Shown here: positions 24,903 to 32,285 of the stretch, piece after piece
Layout of the letters: every line of letters starts with the position of its first letter
Position numbering within the stretch: position 1 is the first letter of the stretch
Origin: Gemmatimonadota bacterium
GTDB taxonomy: Bacteria; Gemmatimonadota; Gemmatimonadetes; Gemmatimonadales; GWC2-71-9
Length of the DNA: 64,000 nucleotides
Direction: 5' to 3'
Assembly: GCA_003222195.1 (NCBI GenBank)
Contig: QHVB01000036.1
Span: 39,073-103,072 of the forward strand
Program-made: the position numbers and the translations under genes
Notes under the pieces: generated by a model
Databases searched by the model: none
What the model was told of the DNA's origin: nothing
Seen by the model: the letters and a program-made list of their open reading frames with translations, nothing else

Positions 24903-25737
24903 TCGGCGGAGCAGGACGCACGTTCCCGCCGTCCGCTACGAACTTCCAACTGCCATCCGCCTGCCGGCGCCAAATCGTCAGATATTTGCTGTAGTGGTTC
25001 AGGCTCGCGATTTTGGCCTCACCCACCGTACAGCCGAGATCTCCGGATGGAGCGAGCTGCGCGGCCAAGGGCCACCATTCGAGCACCGCGCCCGCCGGGA
25101 AGCCGTCGAATCCGGCCCCGATCGCCTCCCGCCCTTCGGTGATTTGCGCTCCCCCACCGAACGAAATCGCCTGCTCGGCTGCATAAGTCAGGAATGCGGT
25201 CTTCGCACCGCTCGTCACCGATAGCGCCGCGAAGGCGGAGTCGGCGCGCATCAGCTCACGCGTGTCGGCTCGCCCGCGCACCTGTGCGCTGAGATCGCCG
25301 CGTGGAGGTGTAAGCGCAGCGGAATCGGTGATCGCGACTGGGCGCGTGGCCGCGTAGGCCGCGAGCCGCCAGACGCCGCCTTGCTTCTGCCAGCACGCGA
25401 GATACTTGCCGCGCGTTCGGTCGACCCTCGTCCAGCCGTACGAGTAGCCCAGCCGGCCGTCGGCGGAGACGTCGGCGAACGCCGGCGACCACGTCAGCTG
25501 CATGAGGGAGTCAGCGCGGGCGAGGAACGAGCGAATCTGCTTGCTGCCGCGGAGCAGCGGGGCACCAGGATACAGGTAGGCTGCGTCATCCGTCAGTGCC
25601 GGCACAAAGCCTAGCAGGATCCCGGAGGCGGCAGTCTTGTCCGAAAGCGACCGGTCAGCGGCGAGCAGCGCGTTACGATCGGACGCCCGGTCGCCGGACA
25701 CGAGGAACAGCGTGACACCGAGCAGCAGAGCGCGCAT
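24874..25737 (-). CDS. Exported protein with two NTF2-like (SnoaL/DUF4440) domains
   Basis: The protein has 287 residues. A short signal-like segment (MRALLLGVTLFLVSG) is followed by two similar halves. Each carries an NTF2-like pattern (YPGAPLLRGSKQIRSFL with GYSYGWTRVDRTRGKYLACW; then GAQITEGREAIGAGFDGF with YSKYLTIWRRQADGSWKFVAD). Such domains bind small molecules or act as scaffolds, and DUF4440-type exported forms are uncharacterised. The start at 25737 is supported by GGGAGG seven bases upstream, in preference to an ATG seven codons earlier. Confidence 0.75.
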   Translation of the reverse strand: MRALLLGVTLFLVSGDRASDRNALLAADRSLSDKTAASGILLGFVPALTDDAAYLYPGAPLLRGSKQIRSFLARADSLMQLTWSPAFADVSADGRLGYSYGWTRVDRTRGKYLACWQKQGGVWRLAAYAATRPVAITDSAALTPPRGDLSAQVRGRADTRELMRADSAFAALSVTSGAKTAFLTYAAEQAISFGGGAQITEGREAIGAGFDGFPAGAVLEWWPLAAQLAPSGDLGCTVGEAKIASLNHYSKYLTIWRRQADGSWKFVADGGNVRPAPPTSGTPPPED

Positions 25738-25861
25738 GGGTGACCTCCCGGCCGACAATCTGGTCGCGGCGCTGGAACCGGCGTAGAGCCGCCGCGTTAC
25801 GGCTTTGTGAAGTTCACACGATTCTGACGGCGTCGCTCCCCCGCGTCTCGTCTGGGTCCCC

Positions 25862-25867
25862 TACCAT
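25862..25867 (+). promoter_or_regulatory. -10-like box 6 bases before the kinase start
   Basis: TACCAT is followed by six bases and then ATG at 25874. An 8-bp tandem duplication (CTACCATG twice, 25861-25876) creates both the box and the start codon. The kinase gene is probably leaderless. Confidence 0.4.
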
Positions 25868-25873
25868 GCTACC

Positions 25874-26929
25874 ATGAGGCTCGTGAAGCGCGCATTGATC
25901 GTGTTTGGAGCCTGGTCTGCGGTGGCGCTGCTTTTCTCGATTCAGATGCATTTCCAGACCACGCCGGGCGACGAGCCGCACCCCTGGGGCTGGATCCTTG
26001 CGTGGCAATTCACGGGGTGGTGGAGCTGGGCGCTGTTCACGGCACCGGTGTGCGCCTTTGCCGCCTGGGCAGTGCGCATTCGTCGACCGGTACTCGTCAT
26101 CGCGGCACACGTTCCCATGGCCCTCTTCACCGCGGTCGCGTGCGCCGGCTTCGAGGGCGGCCTGAAATGGGCCCTCGGGTTGTGGCGCACGCCACACACG
26201 TTCCTCTCCGGTGTGGGGGACGGCATCGCGATCTGGTGGACGTTCAACGTGCTGGTGTACGCCATGGTCGCGGGCCTCTACCACGCCTGGCGCGCCACGC
26301 GTCTCGAAATGCAGCTCGTGCAGGCGCGGCTCGACGCGCTCGTAGGCCAGCTGCAGCCGCACTTTCTGTTCAACACGCTGCACACGATCTCCGCGTTCGT
26401 CCTGGAGGACCCGAAGCAGGCGAATCGTATGATCACCCGGCTTTCGGAGCTGCTGCGGCAATCGTTTAACCGGGAGCGCGGTCCGCTCGTCACACTCGAG
26501 CAGGAGCTCGAGCTGCTCGATCACTATGTCGCCATTCAAGAAGCGCGCTTCGGCGACCGGCTGCGGGTGACGTTCCGGGTCGATCCGCGCGCCGCGTCCG
26601 CCGTGGTCCCGACGTTCATGCTGCAGCCGCTGGTCGAGAACGCGATCCGCCACGGGGTGGATCCGAACGGACGCGTTGCGGAAATCGAGATCGCCGCGAC
26701 GCGTCAAGGGGATCGGCTCCATCTCGCGGTTCGCGATAATGGCCCAGGTCTCAATTCCGAGCGAAAAGGTCGCAACGGCGGCGGGGTGGGGATCGCGAAC
26801 ACGCGCGCTCGCCTCCTGGAACTGTACGGAGCGAGTCATCGCTTCGAGCTGACCAACGCGCCGCCGCCGGGCGGCGCAGTGGCCACGATCGAGATTCCGT
26901 ACTCCGATCATGCGCGCGATTATCGTTGA
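25874..26929 (+). CDS. LytS/YehU-type sensor histidine kinase
   Basis: The 351-residue protein has four transmembrane segments in residues 8-140. A His_kinase domain follows with the family hallmark LVGQLQPHFLFNTLHTIS (phosphoacceptor His in QPHFLFN) and an HATPase with PLVENAIRHG and DNGPGL. These kinases normally pair with LytTR regulators. Here the coding end overlaps by 20 bases a response regulator with a different output domain. The stimulus is unknown. Confidence 0.93.
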   Translation: MRLVKRALIVFGAWSAVALLFSIQMHFQTTPGDEPHPWGWILAWQFTGWWSWALFTAPVCAFAAWAVRIRRPVLVIAAHVPMALFTAVACAGFEGGLKWALGLWRTPHTFLSGVGDGIAIWWTFNVLVYAMVAGLYHAWRATRLEMQLVQARLDALVGQLQPHFLFNTLHTISAFVLEDPKQANRMITRLSELLRQSFNRERGPLVTLEQELELLDHYVAIQEARFGDRLRVTFRVDPRAASAVVPTFMLQPLVENAIRHGVDPNGRVAEIEIAATRQGDRLHLAVRDNGPGLNSERKGRNGGGVGIANTRARLLELYGASHRFELTNAPPPGGAVATIEIPYSDHARDYR

Positions 26930-27605
26930 CGACGAGGCGCCGGCGCGGCGACGGCTCCGCGGCGTCCTGCAGCAGATCGACAGCGTCACACGCATCGATG
27001 AGTGCGCCAACGGCCGTGACGCCGTCGAGCTGCTACGCCGTGGGGCGCCCGACCTGGTCTTCCTGGACATCCAGATGCCCGACCTCGACGGTTTCGCGGT
27101 GGCCGCGGCCGCGAGTCACGAGCGCCCCCCGGCGATCATCTTCGTCACCGCCTTCGACGAGCACGCCGTGCGCGCATTCGAGATCCAGGCGTTCGACTAT
27201 CTCCTGAAGCCGTTCGATGATGAGCGCATCGTCGCGACGGTGAAGCGAGCGGCCGATTTTCTCGACTGGATCAGACGCGAAGGCGTGCCCGGCTCGGCGG
27301 ACCCCGTGCTCAGCGGCTTCGGCGACGTGACGGTCGACTTTGCCCGCCATCAGGTGCGGCGCGCGGGCAAGATGGCGGAGCTGCGTCCGAAGGAGTACGC
27401 GCTGCTCGTCGCGCTGCTCAAGCGCGGCGGGCGCGTCGCCAGCCGGCTCGAGCTGCTGCGGGAAGTCTGGGGGTATGCGGAGGACGTGATGAGCCGCACG
27501 GTGGACACGCACGTGGCGATGCTGCGGCGCAAGCTGGAGCACGATCCCGCGCACCCGCGCCACATCGTCACCGTGCGGACATTCGGGTACCGGATCGAGC
27601 GCTAG
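26910..27605 (+). CDS. Response regulator: LytT-like receiver, OmpR/PhoB-type DNA-binding domain
   Basis: The 231-residue protein has a receiver domain with the acidic pair VDDEAPARRRLR, phosphoacceptor Asp in VFLDIQMPD and Lys in YLLKPFDDE, in the style of LytTR regulators. The C-terminal 95 residues are a winged helix of the OmpR/PhoB class (LRPKEYALLVALLKRGG, SRTVDTHVAMLRRKLE, VRTFGYRIE). This output differs from the LytTR domain usually partnered with a LytS-type kinase. It is co-transcribed with the kinase and presumably phosphorylated by it. Confidence 0.93.
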   Translation: MRAIIVDDEAPARRRLRGVLQQIDSVTRIDECANGRDAVELLRRGAPDLVFLDIQMPDLDGFAVAAAASHERPPAIIFVTAFDEHAVRAFEIQAFDYLLKPFDDERIVATVKRAADFLDWIRREGVPGSADPVLSGFGDVTVDFARHQVRRAGKMAELRPKEYALLVALLKRGGRVASRLELLREVWGYAEDVMSRTVDTHVAMLRRKLEHDPAHPRHIVTVRTFGYRIER

Positions 27606-28675
27606 CGAAACAACAACCGGTCGGCGATCCGCTCCGCGATCGCCGCGGGTTCACCGCTGGAGCGATTCGTCAGGACGATGATGGTGAGCCGGCGGCGCGG
27701 GAAGCGTTGGATCGCGTTGCGGAATCCGCTCGTTTCGCCGGTGTGACGCCAGCGCTTCTCGCCGCGGTAACTATCCACGAACCAGCCGAAGCCGTACTGC
27801 GTCTCTGCGCCAGCGGGCAGCTGAGGCGGCGTTGTGGCGAGGTCCAATGTGGCTGAATCGACCAGCTCCGCCCCGTACAGCGCCAGGTCCCACCGCGCCA
27901 TGTCGTCCACGTTCGTGTAGATGCCGCCATCGCCCAGGGTCGCGCTGGTGACGCTTTGATCAGTCTGCACGAAGCCGCCGCCGCGCGGCGAGTAGCCGTA
28001 GGCGCGGTGCGGGATCGTGTCCGCTCCTTCCACGTGCATCACCGTGGCGCGCATGCTGAGTGGCTCGAAGATCCGCGCGCGCAGGAATGACGGGAACGAC
28101 ATACCCGAAACGCGCGCGACGATCAGACCGAGCAGTACGTAACCGGAGTTGCTGTAGCGGTACTGCGTGCCCGCGGGGAAGTAAACCGAGTCCTTCGCGG
28201 CGAGGAGCGCGAGGACGTCGCTGTCGTCGAGGTGCGTCGTGCGGCTTTCGGGAATCAGGCCCTCGTAGTCGTATAGCCCCGAGGTGTGATTGAGCAGATG
28301 GCGCACCGTGACGCCGCCTGCGCTTGCGGGGAGCTCGGGCAGGAAGTCCCGAACGGACTGGTCGTACCGCAGCTTGCCGTCTCTGGCGAGCAACATCACG
28401 GCCATCGCGGTGAACTGTTTCGAGACCGACGCGAGGCGGTAATCGGTCTCCGGGGTGGCGGGGACACGACGCTCCAGGTCGGCCATGCCGAACGCGCGTC
28501 GCTCGATCACTGCGCCGCCCTGAATCACGATCACGCTCGCGCCCGGCACGGCCGATCCACTGTATGCCGTGAAGAGGTCAGCGACGGTCACGCGAGGTTC
28601 CCTTCCGCCACCGGTGGCACAGGCGGCGCCAAGGACGAGAATCAGGACTTCGCGGCAGCGTACCACGCGTTCCAC
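27602..28675 (-). CDS. Serine hydrolase, beta-lactamase/class C family, lipoprotein
   Basis: The 357-residue protein has a lipobox (VLGAAC, Cys19). SxxK is SVSKQFTA, YxN is YRYSNSGYV, and HTGETSGF serves as the third motif. It is a homologue of the hydrolase at 5958 but lacks its extra C-terminal domain. Probable roles are envelope esterase or D-peptidase. The 5' end overlaps the upstream ArsC-like gene by 34 bases, suggesting co-transcription, and the 3' end overlaps the response regulator by 4 bases. Confidence 0.88.
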   Translation of the reverse strand: MERVVRCREVLILVLGAACATGGGREPRVTVADLFTAYSGSAVPGASVIVIQGGAVIERRAFGMADLERRVPATPETDYRLASVSKQFTAMAVMLLARDGKLRYDQSVRDFLPELPASAGGVTVRHLLNHTSGLYDYEGLIPESRTTHLDDSDVLALLAAKDSVYFPAGTQYRYSNSGYVLLGLIVARVSGMSFPSFLRARIFEPLSMRATVMHVEGADTIPHRAYGYSPRGGGFVQTDQSVTSATLGDGGIYTNVDDMARWDLALYGAELVDSATLDLATTPPQLPAGAETQYGFGWFVDSYRGEKRWRHTGETSGFRNAIQRFPRRRLTIIVLTNRSSGEPAAIAERIADRLLFR

Positions 28676-29004
28676 GTCTCCGCCGCGCCGCCCCCCCCGA
28701 TGGTGAGCTGCTGCTGGCAGCGCACCAGCGGCATCCGCAACAACAGCGGCTCGAGACTCAGCTTTTCGAGCCAGCGCTCTTCACTGAGAATCGCCGAGCG
28801 CAGGCCCAGCTCCGCGAAGCGACGCGACTCGCGGTCAACGAGCGCGGCGACGCCGAACTTCTGGGCGAAGCGGCGCAGCTCACCGACCGACGCCGCTTTT
28901 TCGTTCAGGTCCACGAAATGGACTTTGATGCGGCGCTCCGCAAAAAACCGCAGCGCGGCGCGCGTGTCGGCGCTCTTGCGGATGCCGAATATCTGCGCTT
29001 CCAC
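28642..29004 (-). CDS. ArsC/Spx-family thioredoxin-fold protein
   Basis: The protein has 120 residues: EAQIFGIRKSADTRAALRFF, then VHFVDLNEKAASVGELRRFAQKFG and RMPLVRCQQQLTIG. This is the ArsC/YffB/Spx fold, but the N-terminal catalytic Cys (normally CxxS/C after the first strand) is replaced by the RKSADT loop. Arsenate reductase activity is therefore unlikely. The GTG start at 29004 follows a TATATT box by 7 bases, consistent with leaderless expression. It is divergent from an EamA transporter. Confidence 0.75.
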   Translation of the reverse strand: MEAQIFGIRKSADTRAALRFFAERRIKVHFVDLNEKAASVGELRRFAQKFGVAALVDRESRRFAELGLRSAILSEERWLEKLSLEPLLLRMPLVRCQQQLTIGGGGAAETWNAWYAAAKS

Positions 29005-29029
29005 GGCGCCTAATATATTCCCCGCCACC
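29005..29029. promoter_or_regulatory. Short divergent promoter (25 bp)
   Basis: An AT-rich core TAATATATT (29011-29019) lies between divergent start codons. On the - strand, TATATT ends 7 bases from the GTG. On the + strand, TAATAT ends 13 bases from the ATG. Confidence 0.45.
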
Positions 29030-29890
29030 ATGAGCCCTAGATCCAAGATCATCACGGCAGCCGTCCTGTTCTCGAGCGGCGGCGCGGCTATCAAGTGGTG
29101 CAGCTTCGGTGGGTGGCAGCTCGCGGCTTTTCGGGCGTCGATTGCTATGCTGACGATTCTAATTCTCCTTCCAGAGGCGCGGCGCGGCTGGAGCTGGCGC
29201 ACCGTGGTCGTCGGCGTCGCCTATGCGGCAACCACGTTGCTCTACGTGCAGGCAAACAAGCATACCACCGCGGCGAGCGCCATCTTCCTGCAGTCCACCA
29301 GCCCGCTGTTCATCCTGCTGCTCGCGCCGTGGCTATTGGGTGAGCACGCGAGCGGCCGGGACATCGCGCAGATGGCGGTCATGGGTGGCGGGATGGGTCT
29401 GTTTCTCCTCGGCATCGATCGGCCGTCGGCAACCGCGCCGAATCCGGCGCTCGGGAACGCGCTGGCCGCGATCTGTGCGGTGACGTGGGCGTTCACCGTC
29501 ATGGGCTATCGCTGGCTCGCGGCTCGCGGGTCGTCTGTCGCCGCCGCCGCGGTCTCCGGGAACCTGACGGCGGCAATTCTCGCGCTCGTGATGGCGCAGC
29601 CGCTGGTGGGCGGTCGGCCGGCGGATTGGGCGGTCGTTGTGTTTCTCGGTGTGTGCCAGCTCGGCATTCCGTATTTGTTTCTGGCTCGCGCCGTGCCCCA
29701 CGTGCGCGCGCTCGAGATCGGCCTCTTCCTTCTTATCGAGCCGGTGCTGAATCCCCTCTGGGCGTGGCTCGTGCACGGCGAAACGCCGGGTCCGACGACG
29801 ATTGCAGGCGGTGTCTTGATTCTTGGCGCGACTGCGGGGCGGATGATTTTGGATCTGAAGCAGCCGGGGCGGGCCTCAGTAACCGCCTAA
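29030..29890 (+). CDS. EamA-family (DMT superfamily) transporter
   Basis: This 286-residue protein has ten hydrophobic segments in two EamA repeats (first half around WQLAAFRASIAMLTILILLP and SAIFLQSTSPLFILLLAP; second half around VPHVRALEIGLFLLIEPVLN). DMT carriers export metabolites such as amino acids or purines, and the substrate is unknown. The start at ATG 29030 fits a 10-TM topology. A longer open frame upstream only reads antisense of the neighbours. A strong hairpin follows. Confidence 0.9.
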   Translation: MSPRSKIITAAVLFSSGGAAIKWCSFGGWQLAAFRASIAMLTILILLPEARRGWSWRTVVVGVAYAATTLLYVQANKHTTAASAIFLQSTSPLFILLLAPWLLGEHASGRDIAQMAVMGGGMGLFLLGIDRPSATAPNPALGNALAAICAVTWAFTVMGYRWLAARGSSVAAAAVSGNLTAAILALVMAQPLVGGRPADWAVVVFLGVCQLGIPYLFLARAVPHVRALEIGLFLLIEPVLNPLWAWLVHGETPGPTTIAGGVLILGATAGRMILDLKQPGRASVTA

Positions 29891-29895
29891 GAAGA

Positions 29896-29919
29896 CGGGC
29901 CCGCCACGAGGCGGGCCCG
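29896..29919. terminator. Bidirectional terminator between convergent genes
   Basis: A perfect 10-bp GC stem (29896-29905 with 29910-29919) closes on the tetraloop ACGA, between EamA (+) and the subtilase (-). On the - strand it is followed by TCTTCTT. The + strand lacks a T tract. Confidence 0.7.
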
Positions 29920-29944
29920 AATGATGCTCACAGTTCCACACAGA

Positions 29945-31468
29945 TTACTGGATGGCGCGCAGCGCGTTGACTCTGCCTTTGCCGTAGAAGTCGTCGTTCC
30001 CGGGTTTCCCAAGATCGTCCGCCGACGCGCGGAGCCGCGCCTCGACCTGCGCGGGGCCGATGCGGCCAAACTTTCCGATGATCAGGGCAGCGACGCCCGA
30101 GACCACGGGCGCCGCCATGCTGGTTCCGCCAGCCCAGTTGTAACTGCCTGTGCTCGTCCCCGATCCTCTCACCGGCCCAAATACCAGGTCAAACACGCTA
30201 CAGAATTGGACCACGGGCGGCCCCGGCCCGATGCGCGGCTTCGAACACACCTGTGAGCTCTGCAGCTCTAAATCGCCTCCAGGCGCAGCAAAGTCCACCG
30301 CCGATTGGCCGAAGTTCGTGTACGACGCCGGCTGGTCGAAGTTCGTCGCTCCGAGCGCCCAGCCGATGGGCGCAGTCGCCGAAACCGCGACGACATGCGG
30401 CGACATCGCCGGGACGAATACGACATTCGCCGTGTGGTCGAGATCGACAGCGTTGTTTCCGAGCGCCGCGACCACGAGGGCGCCGCGCTGGTAGGCGTAC
30501 GTCGTCGCTTTGCCGACGGCGGCGGCGAGATGCGCCAAGCCGGAGCCCTGCCGCGGGAAGATCGCGCCGAGGCTCAGATTGATGATGTCGGCGCCGGCCC
30601 CCCCCTCGCTGATTGGGGTCGCAGCGTAGACGATCCCCCGGATGATCCACGAGAAGAAACCGCTGCCGCAGTGCAGCACCTTCACGCCGATGATCGTGGC
30701 GTCCGGCGCGATCCCTACCGTACCGATGTTCTGGCCCGGCGCCGCGGCGATGCCGGCCACGTGCGTTGCGTGCCAGAAGGTGTCGGTGCTGTCGCAGGCG
30801 CCGGTCGAGCGCCGAATGGCCAGGTCAAAGTTGAACGGCTGACCTGGCACGAATGAGCGCGAATGCGCGACATCGAGATTCGGAGCGATGTCGATATGCG
30901 TGCTGTGAATGCCGCCATCGACGATCGCAATGCGCGCGCCCCCCCCCCGGGCACCGAGGTCCCAGGCCGTGGGTGCCGAAACCGCATCAGGTACCCATTG
31001 GACAAGGCGGAACGTCTCCGCCGCGCCGAAGATCGCGGCCGGCTCGCCTGGCGGCAGGCTGGCGTCCTGAAGCAGATCGCCGGCGTCGACGACTTGTTCT
31101 GGAGACACCCACTGCACGCTGACGTCCTCATCCACGCTGGTCACGCCCTTGATCTTGGCCGCGCGTGCGGCGAAACCGGGATCGTTGGAGGAAGCGACCG
31201 CGACGCCGATTTGCGTCAGGCTGGCCGTTACCGTGCCTCCAGCGGCACCTACCGCGGCCGCGAGGTCGGCGGGGAGGGTCGTTCCGGTGAAGTCGATCAC
31301 GTACGATTTCGCGGCGATTCCGGGCGCGCCGAGCTGCGCAGCCACACTGTTCGACGCATTCGCAGCGGTTATCGTTTGGTCGGGTGGCGTCATGGGCGCG
31401 TCAGAGACGCACGCCGCGACGCCGATCGCCCCCGCGATCGTGGCGGTTCGCATGATGAATTTCCGCAT
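29945..31468 (-). CDS. Subtilisin-like serine protease (S8), lipoprotein
   Basis: The 507-residue protein has a signal ending in GVAAC (Cys20). An I9-like propeptide segment follows (residues 55-120, SYVIDFTGT to VTSVDEDVSVQW). The catalytic domain has Asp in IAIVDGGIHSTH, His in FWHATHVAGIAA, the oxyanion Asn in AALGNNAVD and Ser in GGTSMAAPVVSG. It is a secreted, membrane-anchored protease, probably for nutrient peptides. It is divergent from the cytochrome operon by 127 bp. Confidence 0.93.
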   Translation of the reverse strand: MRKFIMRTATIAGAIGVAACVSDAPMTPPDQTITAANASNSVAAQLGAPGIAAKSYVIDFTGTTLPADLAAAVGAAGGTVTASLTQIGVAVASSNDPGFAARAAKIKGVTSVDEDVSVQWVSPEQVVDAGDLLQDASLPPGEPAAIFGAAETFRLVQWVPDAVSAPTAWDLGARGGGARIAIVDGGIHSTHIDIAPNLDVAHSRSFVPGQPFNFDLAIRRSTGACDSTDTFWHATHVAGIAAAPGQNIGTVGIAPDATIIGVKVLHCGSGFFSWIIRGIVYAATPISEGGAGADIINLSLGAIFPRQGSGLAHLAAAVGKATTYAYQRGALVVAALGNNAVDLDHTANVVFVPAMSPHVVAVSATAPIGWALGATNFDQPASYTNFGQSAVDFAAPGGDLELQSSQVCSKPRIGPGPPVVQFCSVFDLVFGPVRGSGTSTGSYNWAGGTSMAAPVVSGVAALIIGKFGRIGPAQVEARLRASADDLGKPGNDDFYGKGRVNALRAIQ

Positions 31469-31595
31469 TGTTGCGCTCCTGAGGCGTTCTGGATCGGGCG
31501 GTGCCTGGGACTCGTCAACCTGTCGCTAGTTTGTAGCGTCCGCAAGCTCACCGGGGCGCCTCGCTCGTGCATCGCAAGCGTAGATTCTAGGCCGA

Positions 31596-32285
31596 ATGTC
31601 GCGATCACGCGCGTACAGATTGATGGGTGTCGTGGTGCTCGCAGGCGGATTGGCGCGCACCGCTCTCACCCAAGAATTCACGCCGCGCGCCCTCTCGCCA
31701 TTCGCCGCGGAAAAGGTGCGGACGCTGTTGCGCGAGCGGTTGCCCTGTCTGGGTTGCCACCAGCTCGATGGCGAAGGCGGCCGGCTCGGCCCCGATCTCG
31801 CGGCTCCTTCAGCCACGAACGCCACGCTCGTCTACGCGATGATCCGCGACCCGCAACGCATGCGGCCGGGCAGCGCGATGCCGAAGACCCCCATGTCGTC
31901 AGAGACCGTCGAGCTCGTGGCGAGCTACCTGGTCGCCCGCCGCGGGAGTCCCGCCGGGAGTGTAACCGTCCCGCTAACACGAGACTCACTGCCCCGCGAC
32001 ACGCGTACGCTTTATCTCACCTTCTGCGCCGGCTGCCATGGCACGACCGGACGGGGTGATAGTCCGAACGCCAAGTTCCTCCCAGTGCGGCCGGCCGTGC
32101 ACGCGGACGCGAGAACGATGTCTCAGCGCTCGGACGACATGCTGTTCGACGCCATCGCCGCCGGCGGGTATGTGCTCGGTCGCTCGAACCGGATGCCGGG
32201 CTTCGGGGCCACGTTCTCGAACGCGGAGATCCGCGGCCTGGTCCGCTATATCCGCGACCTCTGCCGCTGCGAAGGCTCACGATGA
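31596..32285 (+). CDS. Dihaem c-type cytochrome
   Basis: The 229-residue exported protein (signal MSRSRAYRLMGVVVLAGGLA) has two haem sites. CLGCH near residue 51 has distal Met candidates in AMPKTPMS, and CAGCH near residue 146 has a distal Met in SNRMPGFG. Two fused cytochrome c folds imply a periplasmic electron carrier. The stop overlaps the next start (ATGA), so it is translated together with the octahaem cytochrome. TAGATT lies 9 bases upstream of the ATG. Confidence 0.92.
   Translation: MSRSRAYRLMGVVVLAGGLARTALTQEFTPRALSPFAAEKVRTLLRERLPCLGCHQLDGEGGRLGPDLAAPSATNATLVYAMIRDPQRMRPGSAMPKTPMSSETVELVASYLVARRGSPAGSVTVPLTRDSLPRDTRTLYLTFCAGCHGTTGRGDSPNAKFLPVRPAVHADARTMSQRSDDMLFDAIAAGGYVLGRSNRMPGFGATFSNAEIRGLVRYIRDLCRCEGSR

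Noticed and set aside
28286..29029. Upstream extension of the EamA transporter to 534 residues
   Set aside because: It runs antisense through the hydrolase and ArsC-like genes. The 286-residue form already has the full ten-helix topology.
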